From Sweltsa coloradensis (taxonomy: Eukaryota > Arthropoda > Insecta > Plecoptera > Chloroperlidae): a DNA stretch of 64,000 nucleotides. The translations under genes and the position numbers were made by a program. Positions 49,126-60,654 of the stretch are shown here, in pieces; within the stretch, counting starts at the first letter, position 1; the number at the start of each line of letters is the position of its first letter. The DNA lies in NCBI GenBank assembly GCA_024449915.1, contig JAMZAV010000161.1, positions 248,001 to 312,000 of the forward strand, given 5' to 3'. The notes under the pieces are model-generated. The model made no database searches, was not told where the DNA came from, and saw nothing but the letters and a program-made list of their open reading frames with translations.

Positions 49126-49330
49126 GAGGGAGCGAAGCTGTCTGTCTGTTTGTATTTGCGTCACCTCTTCCAATAAAAGCAGAAAATGACCTCGGATTAG
49201 CACAAAACGGTTTTGGTGACACTGGGGTGGCAAGCTTCACCCAAAGGGATGATTTATCTAAAACCCGGCACCTCCACCAAAGATGTTACGAATATAGAAC
49301 GTGGTATAACTTAAGCTTCGCTCCCTATTT
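49126..49330 (-). mobile_element. GGAGCGAAGC-ended repeat, copy D, most compact
   Basis: GAGGGAGCGAAGCT at 49126-49139 and AAGCTTCGCTCCCT at about 49313-49326 are inverted ends around ~190 bp. Inside, on the minus strand, are CTTTGGTGGAGGTGCCGGG, a GGTGAAGCTTGCCACCCCAG block, GAGGTCAT and ACAAACAGACAGACAGC. This copy shows best that the family has inverted termini (13-14 bp). No coding capacity. Confidence 0.72.
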
Positions 49331-49966
49331 TGTACTCCCGTACCACAATGGCAAATACAATAGGATAAGAATAATACAGAATATAACAATACAAATAGAA
49401 CATGTAGATATGAATGGAGTAGAACAAGATTATGTAAATTAGAACAATACTCAAAGCAAGCACAAATTCACATACACATATAAACAAAATAAGAATATTA
49501 AGTTGAGGTTACAAAAATGATACACACAAACAGCGATGATCATTTGAGTAGTTTTGATAGCATTACACGTTATGTTGGTGATAGTTTGGCAAGCAATTGC
49601 GATATCTGATCATTTTAAATGGCCAAGGCTGCAAAGCTTACTCAACCTAGCCTATTTTTCGTCTTGAAATGAAGTTAGCAAGCTACTATACTTACTGTCA
49701 CCGACGAAAATGTCAATCTTTTCATCTTATTAAAAGCATCCCTAAATAAGCTGTTCAACTTAGGCCTACTTCTGGCGTTGACACTTTTTAATCCATCGAT
49801 CCACGGGGAGCTTTCCTCTTATTCGTTTAATTACATCCCCACCTTGATTCAGCCCGCCTAGTCAGCACGAGTCCACTAGATTGATATGTGCGGTCTGCTA
49901 GCTGAAAGCCAGCTGTACTATTCACTCTCAATACAAATGGTGTAATTCACTTGGCACGAAGTTAGA

Positions 49967-50022
49967 TTGCTGGTCGGGCGGTTAGGCCCTCCGCAAACCA
50001 CCTGGGTTCGACTCTCGTTATT
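49967..50022 (+). repeat. tRNA-like sequence
   Basis: TGGTCGGGCGGTTAGGCCCT (A box) followed by GGGTTCGACTCTCG (B box). The spacing is shorter than in a full tRNA. It is a SINE head or relic. Confidence 0.45.
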
Positions 50023-52246
50023 CTATTTTCCACTTTCCCACTTGGAAAAGCATTTCACGAAATGGCTTCTTATGCTCATGACTGACGTTAATCTTTATGT
50101 TGGAGGAATTATGCCATATACGTGCTCGTGATACTGTGTACCTACTTGTACAAAGCTTGTACCCACTTCCACGTCGCTTTACGTTTATCGTAATTGCATT
50201 TCCGTTTCATACCTGATCGTAATAGCAATTGTGAGCTACTGCGTCACAAAGGGTGACAATAATTATTTTGCCACAGCTTTCTGGTTCAATACTTTTCTAG
50301 GACTGTCAGTTCTCAATCATTATTTCAATAACCACTAAATTGGTGTTGAAAATAAATATTGAGTTTACCTTTTTTCGGTTTATTTTGCATTGTTTTAACA
50401 TTGCATCAACTCTTATGAGCTAACATATATAAATGAAAAATATCTAGTTGCCCAACGGAACACTGGAAATTGAAAAAAGTGTACGTATTTTTGTACTGGA
50501 ATTTCTTTCTCATTTTATGGTTCGTACGAATTGATGTCAGTAATAAAATAAATCTCTCAAAAGACCAACTGCCTGTCAAATATTTTTGCCATTGAAAATA
50601 TTTTGTTGTGGGGTTTTAGTTTTTTAAAAGTTTTTGGCACAGAAAACAATATTTACGCTGTCAAAAAATGAAATGATTTTTTTATTTAAAAAAATATATT
50701 CGATTTCGTCTCAGTTATTTATTTTATTGGTTTGCGACTATACGCACTTTTAACTGAACACCCTTTACATTCACCTCATGAACTTGTACCTGGTAAATCC
50801 AGACAGGATAAACAATCTTATAATAAAAACATCTCATATCCCCCACAAGAATTGAAATACACTACGTGGTATATTCCGCTCGTGACTGCGATTCTCAACA
50901 TTTTAATAAGTTCTGTGTGGTTTTAATTATAGTTTCTTGATACGTCTCACAACGATGTCTTACGCGTCCTCGTTGCACGTTTCGTCAGTCACGTGGTACA
51001 AAGCATGTGGGATATGAAGACGTTGGTTTAGGATGTGTTGTCAATGGATGCGGTAAAGCGTGAACGCGGACGGGCACGTTCTTACATGCGCAGTCGTGTT
51101 TCGCGCAGCTTTGTTTCAAACGAATTATGACGTCATACTTTATTGTGAAGTCACATTGATTGAGCTGCCTCGTATTCATTTACGGCTGAAACATAAACAC
51201 AAATATTCAAGAGTTACATTTTGATATTTTAGGCACTTTTTTACGGATTGAATATGTTGTTGTTTTGTTGTAAATGTAGTTTTTATTGCTTTATCCTGTT
51301 GGAGGCCAAGCTGCTTCCAGGTAATCCTTATACCAACAAACAATCCCCACTTCACCCTGATCACAAAATAAGTTCAACATCGGCAATCTAATTTTTCCTC
51401 TCTCTTTCTCTGAGTGTACAACGTGATTTGAAATTTTTAACAGCGTTGTGTACGACTTGACGAAGTTCGAAATCACAATCATTAGCACAAGAACGCTGCG
51501 ATTCTAGCAGAAGATGTGTTCGCTGTACGTGCTTATCGGATATGTCTTCATTAGATTCCATCTATATATCATCATAAAGGTGATGCCTATCCTCGTATAT
51601 GATTTGTTTTGTATATTTTGGTCCCATTTGATCACACAAAATTTGTGACTATCCACCAAAAATGAACATAATTTGTGTACTTTGAGGATTCCCAGTAACA
51701 AATCTGTGACTTCAGTGTGTGTGTGATGTCAGAACGATCGATGCACGAGAAATGCTAATTTTGTTGTCTGTCAGAGTACGAAAAGTATAGGCCTACAAAA
51801 GTACTGCACCTAGACGCTGGGCGTCAGCACCCAAACCTCAAAATAATATTAATATTGATTATTATAAATGAATATAACATTATGAAATAACAACAAAACT
51901 CGAGTTAACACCAAGAAGGCTTGTTTTCCATAACTCTTACGCCGCCTAATATATTATCCATGTCCAAGAATATCTATGTCGGCATTTCAATTTTATCTAC
52001 TCCAAGTATAGAAAATACAAAAGCTATAACAACATAAGAAGCCCCAGCAAAACCGAATAGAAGAAAACCTCACAGTTTCGAGGAACCTAATTGAAAAACA
52101 TTCTATTTGTACCTCACAAATATCCAAGGCGTGCGTGAGATTTAATGCCCGAAACGAAAGAAAAAAGTACCTCGTTCCCATTACCATATAACGGGCGTAC
52201 GAGTATTGAATAAACAAGCAGTTGTGTTCGGTTGAGTCTGGCCCAA

Positions 52247-52270
52247 CCCCCCCCCCCCCCCCCCCCCCCC
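52247..52270. repeat. Poly-C run, 24 bp
   Basis: The longest of four C homopolymers in the window. It yields poly-Gly or poly-Pro chance frames. Confidence 0.92.
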
Positions 52271-53145
52271 TCCGCTCGCACCCATGAGTCGTGATCCCTC
52301 AAACTATACTGACACAGGATCAGATCTGTCTTTGGCATTTGTACTTTTATTTATTGAGAGCGCGTTCCACATCAAAAGTACCCGTAATGAAGACGATGGA
52401 TGTAGAACATTTATGGTGTTTTGTTGTTTCTCAGAAATTGCACGATTTAAACGATTTTGAAACTGACAACTTTGTTTTTGTTTACGATTAGGTTTAGTCA
52501 GGCAGTCCCGCAACTCAACCTAGCGCTCTTATCAGCAACGTGAAATTTCTGACGAGGATAATAATAATTTTCACTTCACTGTTAATTTAAAACACATTCA
52601 ATGTCGAAATGAATTATCCACACGTACTACCACCCTTTAAAAATCGGACTTAAATTGAAATGTAATACATTTTGCATTATTTCGGGAAATCACACACATT
52701 TTTCACATTACTTAATACAGTTACAGATAAATCTCTTCACAATGGACTTTAAGTATATTTTTTTATGAATTGTTGGTATAATTGTTGTTTATAGTGAACT
52801 TTTTTAAAAGTAAATAGTTTAAAAATGTAAGTAGTATGTATGTTTATGTTAACAAAAACTAATTAGGAAAAGTTAATTATCTTGTTCGAAGAAATGAAAA
52901 AAATGGTCGAATTCAATGTTTATTTAATTTTAGAGAAGGTTATCTCGAAATGCTCACTCTTAGCAAAAATAAATATCAAAATATGAGATAATATTATGTC
53001 GATGATTCTTCTTCATAGCAGAAAATTCGCTTTCTTCTTCAAATAGGAAAACTGTCCTAAATACTCTAAATAGTTGTAATCTACCACATTTTCTCCACAC
53101 GTAAATTCCACACACCTCTTTGTCGTCATCACGTTTCAATGCCGA

Positions 53146-53586
53146 AGCTAACCCAGTGGCGTATCCAGGAATTCATAAAGGGGGGGTTCGACCAATTAAT
53201 TCATAGATGTACCGAAGGCCAAGTGGGGGGTCCGGAGGCTTACCCCCCGGAAAAATTCCTTTAGGGTCATTTTGATGAAACTCTGTGCTTTTAAAGCATC
53301 ACAACGACCAACTTTTATTCTACTAAAATCCTGTTTTTAATCCAAAAGTTTTCTCTTTCAAGGTCATTTTGGTGAGAATTTGTGCGTTTTAAAGCATCAC
53401 AATAACCAAATTCGTATCTATACTTAAATCCTCTTTGTCAGATGGTAATTTGCATTTAGTTGTGCTATTAAACAGTTATTCATAATTCTCGGTTTGAAAC
53501 GTTTAAGTGCACTTGCACACTTTTCTTTGGCAAAGGGGGGGTTTTGTCCCCTCTACCCCCCCTTGGAATACGCCACTGAGCTAACC
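53146..53586. mobile_element. hAT-like MITE with 8-bp target duplication
   Basis: The element body 53154-53578 (425 bp) starts CAGTGGCGTATCCAGGA and ends TTGGAATACGCCACTG, giving inverted CAGTGGCGTATyC ends next to G-rich and C-rich runs. Exact 8-bp copies of AGCTAACC flank it (53146-53153 and 53579-53586). Eight-base duplications and CAGNG ends are characteristic of hAT transposons. It contains a diverged internal duplication (TCATTTTGATGAAACTCTGT ... AAAGCATCACAACGACCA, about 97 bp apart). No transposase, so non-autonomous. Confidence 0.85.
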
Positions 53587-53865
53587 TCACCTAACCGTGA
53601 GTGGTGACAGGTGATAAGTGTGTTGTGTGGTGATGACGTGCTAATGAGTGGAGATGGGAATCAGTTAGCATTAGTAGGCTCGTTCGTGAAGGAGGCGTTT
53701 GGGGAGAAACAAAAAATACCCGTTTTATTCTGATTTAGCCGCGCGGTCTAATCTTTCATCGGCTTTGAGCTCTGAGACGACGTCGCCTCGTAAATATTAT
53801 ACCAACAACAATAACAATACTTTCAAGACTTGATGTCTTTAAGGGTAGTCGCTTCACATTAGAGT

Positions 53866-54140
53866 TGAGGACAACTAAATAAATCTAATTACATAGATGG
53901 AGACAGCAATGAACTTACAGTTAATTTAAGGTAAATATTTGAAATACTAATATTACAACAGCAATTTTGGTAACAAATTCAAAAAGTATATTACATGCAA
54001 TGAATTAATGAATCACATAAAAAAAGGGAGAAAAAAGAAAAGAAAGAAAGAAAGAAAAAAAATCATGAAAAAAGAAAAACGAAATGAAAAAAATGATTTA
54101 TTAGACGATCCCACTCAAACGAATATGAGGTTTTTGCATT
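53866..54140 (-). mobile_element. LINE 3' UTR copy
   Basis: Collinear with 33325-33710: GAGGACAACTAA, AAATCTAATTACATAGATG, CAATTTTGGTAACAAAT, the AGAAAGAAAG tract and ATTTATTAGACGATCCCACT, then CAAACGAATATGAGGTTT. It is the 3' UTR of the minus-strand LINE without coding sequence. 54540-54662 (CTATGGAGGACAACTAA and a (TTTA)n tail) looks like a further, more diverged end of the same family. Confidence 0.75.
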
Positions 54141-54237
54141 GCGCGCCACATTATTTTTTTTACGTCTCTTTCTAGTCGGCGTTATCCATGCTTTCCTCAG
54201 TCTACCTTTGATTTGGTTGCTTCGAACTTCCATATTA

Positions 54238-54497
54238 CGGAGCAAAGCTCTCCTATATGCATCACTTTTCAGTTATTCTGTTTGTAAATGTGTCACGTCT
54301 CACGATAAAAACCGAACATGACCGCCGTTTCCGATTCACATACGTACGTTATTTTTTGTTTACATTGCCCATCTACGAAAATGATTTTGGAGACTCTGGG
54401 GTTCAGGGGGGCGAATTTCTATATACTAACACCTCCACCAAGAAAAATTCAACGCGGGAACAAGCTTTGTACAACGGTTAACTTCGCTCACTATTTC
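54238..54497 (-). mobile_element. GGAGCGAAGC-ended repeat, copy E
   Basis: Minus-strand order: ATAGTGAGCGAAG, TTGGTGGAGGTGTTAG, GGGGGGCGAA, CCCCAGAGTCTCC, GGTCATGTTCGGTTTTTATC, GTGAGACGTGACACA, AAAAGTGATGCATATAGG and the terminus AGAGCTTTGCTCCG. This is the full set of family blocks, the best copy for a consensus. The 61- and 74-codon plus-strand frames here are by-products. Confidence 0.72.
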
Positions 54498-54629
54498 GGG
54501 TAGGCTTTCTCATGTACCCATGCTTGTTTATTTAATTTAGGTACTTGATGCCCTATGGAGGACAACTAATTAACTATACACAACTTTAAAATTATAATTA
54601 TTTAACAGTTTACATTTAATTTGTGAGTG

Positions 54630-54662
54630 TTGCCCCTTTATTTATTTATTTATTTATTTATT
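54630..54662. repeat. (TTTA)n tract
   Basis: A tetranucleotide tail, probably of a diverged LINE end just before it (CTATGGAGGACAACTAA at about 54551). Confidence 0.8.
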
Positions 54663-54764
54663 TTGACTTAGTCACATTTGAACATTTGTGATCAAAGGGT
54701 TGTGATTATATTCAATTTAAGTTATTTTCTACAAAGGTGAAACAATTTTAGAGTAGGTCTGGTT

Positions 54765-54875
54765 TAAGATCATGAGTTTTTTGGACTATACAACTACTAC
54801 TAGAGGTTGATTAACTTTGAAATATCGTAATCTTTGTTATTTGAGTATGTATAGTCAAAAACTCATGATCTTAAG
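54765..54875. repeat. Small inverted repeat, 25-bp arms
   Basis: TAAGATCATGAGTTTTTT and its inverse AAAAACTCATGATCTTA enclose about 60 bp, with the match running on into GACTATAC/GTATAGTC. It would form a hairpin in RNA of either strand. Confidence 0.7.
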
Positions 54876-55757
54876 TTATTTTGCTACAATGTCTGCAGAA
54901 CAACGGATTCTAAAATGTAAGGAATCATGAATTAATCATTGATTAGTTATTTCAACTTAACTTAGTTTAATGGAGTCAACGTGTAATAAAAACACCCTTG
55001 AAGTGAAAAGTAATTTCGTCTTGAAAGGGATGATTTCAACTACGGTATACAAAGAAGCTTGTGCTTCAACAGTGTGCGGACCATTTGATGCAAAACATGT
55101 AACTAACGTAATTAATTGTTAGGCAATTATTCCTGAAGGTACATCTAGTTGATGAAACAATTTACGCAAGGCTTCGTGTTGTGATTAGAATGTATGTAGG
55201 TAGGGACGGTTGTATTATGCAATTATGAAATGACGCTAGCGGAACTCAAATTCGCTTCTCCAACCTACTTTATACCCAAAACAGACAAGTCTATACCATA
55301 CATAGGGTTTTCATCATTCTTGTCTAGACACTTATTTGTAAACATTAATTACTCTCGATGTAATTAACTGTGTGTTTGTAAGTACGTAATAATAGTAATG
55401 GCGGTGTGTAAGTTTATATTGTGTAGCAAACCAAAAACAAATCTCAATCAAAAAATGTTTGAACTAATCTTATCAACATTGCATTAAAAATTAAAAACTT
55501 TTTTGACTGTTCATTATTTTCGTATATTTTTATTTCTTCATATTTGTTTTTGTTTTAAAATGGTTAATTGCTTCAAAATGCATTGCCATCACACTTGCGT
55601 TTGTTAATTTTTCACTGTTTGGTAAGTTCCAGCTTACCGTGGTCTGATCCATCAACTATTACTTTATTGATTTTGATTTTTTTGTCATATAGTATTCTAC
55701 AGACTAATTTAGAGACCAATACGCTATTGCAACGATGTTAATTTTGTATTAATTTAC
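54876..55757. other. AT-rich stretch, nothing recognised
   Basis: No gene or repeat was recognised. Confidence 0.45.
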
Positions 55758-56397
55758 GGAAAACCAAAAGTCTTCGATTCTGAATGGCTTTCGTTTAGGA
55801 CGTCAGGTCGTTCGCTATACAGTCTTGTTATCACCAAACCATACACATATAGATCTTGTCTATTTTAGTAGTAACCCAGCTAATAGCTACGTCGGTGCTG
55901 TTGTTGGACCAGTATAGAGAACAATGCTTACGTTGTTTACGTTGCATGACATTTTCACTTAAAAATGGGTGGGATACATGTTATCTGACACAATGACAAC
56001 TTCAAGTATGCCTACATAATTCACTTGCCCGGCGGATAAATCACAACAATGGAACTTTGTCATATTTCCAACAATATACCAGTATTAAATATTAACAATT
56101 CCACCTACGGGAGTGTTTCCCGACGATCCAAATCGAGAAATATACCAGTAGCCTTACACAGAACCTTAGTTCAATGCACAAGCTTTTGTACGTTGATACA
56201 TTCATATGACATAACGTAAACATTGTTTTCTATACCATGGTCCACAACATCACCGACGTAGCTATTAGCTGGGTTATTACTAAAATAGACAAAATCCATA
56301 ACTTATGTGTACGGTTTGGAGATAGCAAGACTGTAATAGCAACGACCTGACGTCCTAAAAGAAAGACATTCAGAACCGAAACCTTTTGGTTTTCTGG
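55758..56397. mobile_element. Older inverted-repeat element, ~190-bp arms
   Basis: The left arm (about 55758-55945) and right arm (about 56205-56397) are diverged inverse copies. Shared blocks include GAAAACCAAAAG at the outer ends, TAGGACGTCAGGTCGTT, TGTCTATTTTAGTA and AACCCAGCTAATAGCTACGT. Identity is roughly 80-85% by eye, so the element is much older than the 46.8-kb palindrome. The spacer carries an S2 SINE tail. No coding capacity and no clear target duplication. Confidence 0.7.
56095..56165 (+). repeat. SINE S2 tail fragment
   Basis: CACCTACGGGAGTGTTTCCC followed by AATCGAGAAATATA and CTTACAC matches the tail after the S2 head at 36.7 kb. The head is missing. It lies in the spacer of the surrounding inverted-repeat element, so it may be nested. 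Confidence 0.55.
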
Positions 56398-57911
56398 AGA
56401 TGTTTGTTCCTAATATTAGTATCAATAGGTCACTTCGCGAACACTTTATATAGTCGTGTTGATGGATGAGCGTATTTGACCTTGCATTCTTACATTAAAA
56501 TAATTCAAAATATTACGATTTGTGAGGAATACACTTTTTGATACACCAAAAACGTGGTAAAGTGGTTAAGAGATTTCGAAAGTCCCCGGAAAATTACGTC
56601 AAGATTGGAGTAACCGTTTGACATCGTTTGACGTTAACACCGGATTTTTTTCTTCAGGTTAGTCAAATCAAAGACTTCGCTACGTTAACTACTATATATC
56701 TACGCTCATGCAATTATTTGAACTAAGTATTACCATTGAGTATACTCAAAGGTATTACCAATATCTATGAATAAAAGCACAATCAAAGCTAAAAGTTTAT
56801 AGATAATTATAAGCTACGTTGCAATATAAGAATAGAAGATTATATTTACCTATGTGGCATTCCTTTAAAATGCTGTTTAAATAAAGGCAAAAAAAAAACA
56901 CTTTAGGTTTGTTAGATTGGTTTTATTTTTATTTCGTTACAAGCTTAACTAAAGGAACATCTATCTAACTAATTGATTAAATTTACATGTAGCCGAACGT
57001 TGATAAACTAACTGTTCAGTATGTAGACCTATAACAGCATAGGCATGCTTAAATATATATGTGTGTATATGAAAATATATGTTTTGAGGTAAAACTGCGT
57101 GTGATTTTACAATAAAATAATATTTTACTAACGACGTTTCGACGTTTTATATGTATTATGACGTGATGCAAAAAGAAAAACATTCTTATTACTTGTTTCT
57201 ACTGCATAACTGTTATTGGACATAGCCCAGAATTTCATATTTGAGCTCTTGCTTCAATGAAAATATTTTATTGAAGTAGTTTTCTTCAAGTTTATTACGA
57301 CTGTTGTGCAAAGAGCAAAATTAGAAACAATCCCCCTTCAAGACTAAATTTCAATTGCAATCTTTTTGCACAGTAGTTTTATTCCCTTGGGTCTGATGAA
57401 TAAATTGAAATCGTAAAAGTTTACTTTCATGTATATAAAACTGACAGTCGTATTTCCTAGTTTTTGGTGCATTTTACTCCCCTGTGAGCTCGTTGAAAAG
57501 GTCTTATTTCGACTTGGATTAGCCAGGTCGAGAATCGCAAACTCAATTCCTTCTCAGGTGTAGCGCACTTCGTGAATCTGTGGCTATTCTCCCGGGTTGG
57601 TCAAATGCACTGCAACTTTGATGAGATCGCCTAATAGATTTACCTATGGAAGTTGTGCAGTTTAACTTGTGGCAGGGGAACCACAAACAGGATTAAATTA
57701 GAATTCAATGGATTTGCTGCCCAGAATAACTAATGTGCTGCATGTTGTGAAGTCGGATTTTGGTTAGTGGTTTCCACGATCTCAAAGAAAATAATATTTA
57801 CTGATACATATTACATAGGCAATGTATTAAATGTTTAAAACCAAACCTTACTGTATTCATATGAGTTCCTTAATATCGTAACGCAAGCACGATTTTATGG
57901 AGTATAATTAA
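56398..57911. other. AT-rich stretch, nothing recognised
   Basis: A slightly GC-richer part (57480-57700) shows no coding signal. Confidence 0.45.
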
Positions 57912-58150
57912 AATAGGGAGCGAAACTACGTAATCAACAAATTTTTGAAGAATGGTACAAAAATAAAACTCCTCCCTCATCGAAATCACTTATAGCTAGG
58001 TGTAAGTGTCGGATTGAAGACCTCACCCTTCTGACCCCAAGTTCTCCATTCTCGATGAAGAGCAATGGTCATGTTTGGATTTTATCATGAGACAGGCATA
58101 GGCACAGACGGACGGGCAAAGAGTGATGCATAGGGGAGCTCCACTCTCTA
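57912..58150 (+). mobile_element. GGAGCGAAGC-ended repeat, copy F
   Basis: AATAGGGAGCGAAACTACGT, then TAATCAA, CTTCTGACCCCAAGTTCTCC, GGTCATGTTTGGATTTTATC, ATGAGACAGGCATAGGCAC, AGACGGACGGGCAAAGAGTG and the right end ATAGGGGAGCTCCACTCTCT. About 239 bp. It gives both ends of the family in the plus orientation. Confidence 0.72.
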
Positions 58151-59716
58151 AAAGTTTACCATATTAAATTAAATTTGTATAATTTGTAATTAGTTATTGA
58201 AAACAACTAAAACACTTAGAAACGTGATGTTTCCAGTCCTTCAACCTTCAGAAGGTACTGTCCTGCTATGGTACTGGTACTGGATACTGGCCTACTGTGC
58301 AAAGAAAACATCACCAACACACTCATATTACCTGATTATTTACATAATTTGTGTTTTATTTACATGTTTATATTAATTTAATAACCATTAATTTCTCATT
58401 ACTTAACATTTCTTGGTCCTGGCTTATTCAACGTCTAATTCAATACCAGAGAGATGCAAAACATTTAGTCTGCTTCTTCTGAGACATCTAAAAAACAACT
58501 CACAAAATATAATCCTCCGTTTTCTCACGAATCCAATCATTTGCTCATTACACCAATAGAACCACCTCCCTCGCGTTTCTCTCATATTTCCGAGAAGAAA
58601 TCTAGCTTTATAGTGGATTCAGGCTTTGGGGAGACGAAATCCCTGGAAAGCCTTGCTACCTACACCAAGTGAGCCACTCTTGTATTGTGATCGGTCGCGT
58701 AGCTAGAAAACCACTGTCTCTCATACTGGGATCTGCATAGATCTCTATATCTCTTGTATAAAAAAACCTAATTCGTTATTGGGTCCGCGACTTGCTTTTT
58801 ATGCTTATTTGTTCCACGTGCATCTTAAGCCGAGTAAAGAACGCTCAAGGGTTTATTCTTATTGTACTAATATTAACATGTCATAAACTAAAAACTCGGA
58901 CATCTGGGTCAAAATCGTAAACCAACTTCTGAACTCATCATCCACCATTGGATTATAACTTCAATTTCTGTACCTGTCAGCAAACAATCGATTTATCTTT
59001 TTTAGAGATCCATTTTTCTTTCATATTATAGATCGGAGGTGCATAAACCTGCCTTATGCACTTATTACAGGACGTTTAAATTTATATCTGTTTTGCAAAA
59101 ACGAATTAAGAATGCAATACCAGTGATTATTTTCTGGAACTCTTCCTGAAGCAAGTTTTTATCAGATTGTTACCAGCCTTTGCACATATGTTATGGTACT
59201 GTATACAGTCTATAAAGAAGCACATTTTTTTAAACAATAAAAACCCCGGATTTTTGTAAATTCATCAAAATTGTTAAATTTTAGAATATTGTTGTGCGTA
59301 ATGCACAATAATATTTAGTAAGCTTCGACTATAGATGAGTGACCATATCCTTGCTTGACAATTACCTAAAATTGCATATCAATCGGATGACAACTGGAAG
59401 CAGGAAAAGTTCCCAATCAAGTTTCAAATACGTATAGTTGGCTCTTAATTTATTATACCTTGAAATTTTGACCGCGTTTCTGCATTCCAAACAAATTGGA
59501 GAGATGTCCTCTTAGAAATTACATTAATGACTTATACAAGAATGTTAAAATTGCAATAAGTAAAAAACTTTATACTATGATCAGAGGCACTGAACTTGTT
59601 CTATACCAAACCAGTACTTTTTTAATGTTTTAATTAATTAAATCGCATGAAAGCCCTCTGTAAAATATAAAAAATAAAGTTTGGTCTATTGGGTTCAACC
59701 TTAGAGCCAGGTTCAC
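58151..59716. other. AT-rich stretch, nothing recognised
   Basis: 58480-58770 is somewhat GC-richer but shows no open frame or repeat of note. Confidence 0.45.
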
Positions 59717-59925
59717 CAGTAGACGAGCAGTGCACATTCTATTGCAGGAGATCGAGGTGAATGAATGATTATAAGCACGAGTTGTGGGTCCTTGTTTTGT
59801 AGAAGACCGTGGAGATTGCAATCTTGCAGATCTAGGCGGCAGTGGTGGCCCAAGAGACGAGCGATCCAACCTGCCGTGCTCAGGTGTACTCGGAGCCCAT
59901 CGACATCTCGATCTAATGACTTGGA
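59717..59925 (-). other. Candidate coding exon, unrecognised
   Basis: A GC-rich block in AT-rich surroundings. On the minus strand a good acceptor (ATATTTTCCATTGCAG) ends at 59926, and 209 nt further a weak donor CTG|GTGAAC begins at 59716. Two frames are open across it. One is Ser/Pro/Arg-rich (GPPLPPRSARLQSPRSSTKQ), like disordered coding sequence; the other is KSLDRDVDGLRVHLSTAGW. No homology is recognised. It could also be a non-coding exon or an unlisted repeat. Confidence 0.3.
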
Positions 59926-60525
59926 CTGCAATGGAAAATATATCTTCAAAGCTACGAGCTTCTTTGTAAGGCGAAATTTAAGAGCAACTGCCACAATCAG
60001 TGGAATAAACTGTGGCATGAACATTTCTGAATGGTGATATTTAGTTGCCTTGAATGTGTTATCTTTTCGAAATAAGTGCTCGTAAAATTTGATGACCTTA
60101 AAACCTTCATTTGGAGATATACATTCAGCGAAAACATAACAAAAAAAATGTTTCTAAAAGAAATTATTTTGGTATATAATTATAATACTTCACATAACCG
60201 TCTCCAATCGAAAAAAATACCTTTTTAAAAACTTTTATGTTTGTGGTTTAAACGCACGTGTTTTGTTGTTAATTTTACATCAGAACTTGTTGAATACATT
60301 GTTCTCCGCAAGAGGCAAGGGTGACAGCACACATAATATTATGTTTTATGGTGAACGCTTTGGCTATCTTTACACTCCTCAAAATCAAATTTAAAAAAAT
60401 TACATGCAAAGATGGACTAATGAAATAATGTATGAATAAAATTAATGTCGTTCACAAAACTTTAAAACTATTTTGGGTTTCGAGGACAGGGCCAAATAAC
60501 ACGATGCAGCTGATCTTTTAAACGT
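59926..60525. other. AT-rich stretch, nothing recognised
   Basis: The GC-rich block extends to about 60020; the rest is featureless. Confidence 0.45.
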
Positions 60526-60640
60526 ATGCACCATCTTTCTATCAGTCCGTCCGTTTGTGCAGTGTGCATGTGTCACTTCTCAAGATAAAAACAGAACAAG
60601 ACCTTCGGTTGACATACATGCATTTTTGACAATGTTCTTT
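60526..60640 (-). mobile_element. GGAGCGAAGC-family fragment, copy G
   Basis: Minus strand: CATGTATGTCAACCGAAGGT, CTTGTTCTGTTTTTATCTTG, AGAAGTGACACATG and CAAACGGACGGACTGATAGA, the right half of the family. Ends are not preserved. Confidence 0.55.
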
Positions 60641-60654
60641 AAAAAGGTTGAATA

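Larger units (their letters stand above)
49331..53145. other. AT-rich stretch
   Basis: Contains a tRNA-like unit (49967-50022), a 24-bp poly-C run (52247-52270) and TAGGCCTA at 49761 and 51788. No gene was recognised. Confidence 0.4.

Noticed and set aside
54630..54662. A long terminal repeat element between (TTTA)n tracts
   Set aside because: The tracts are LINE tails or microsatellites; no primer-binding site, polypurine tract or paired LTR was found.
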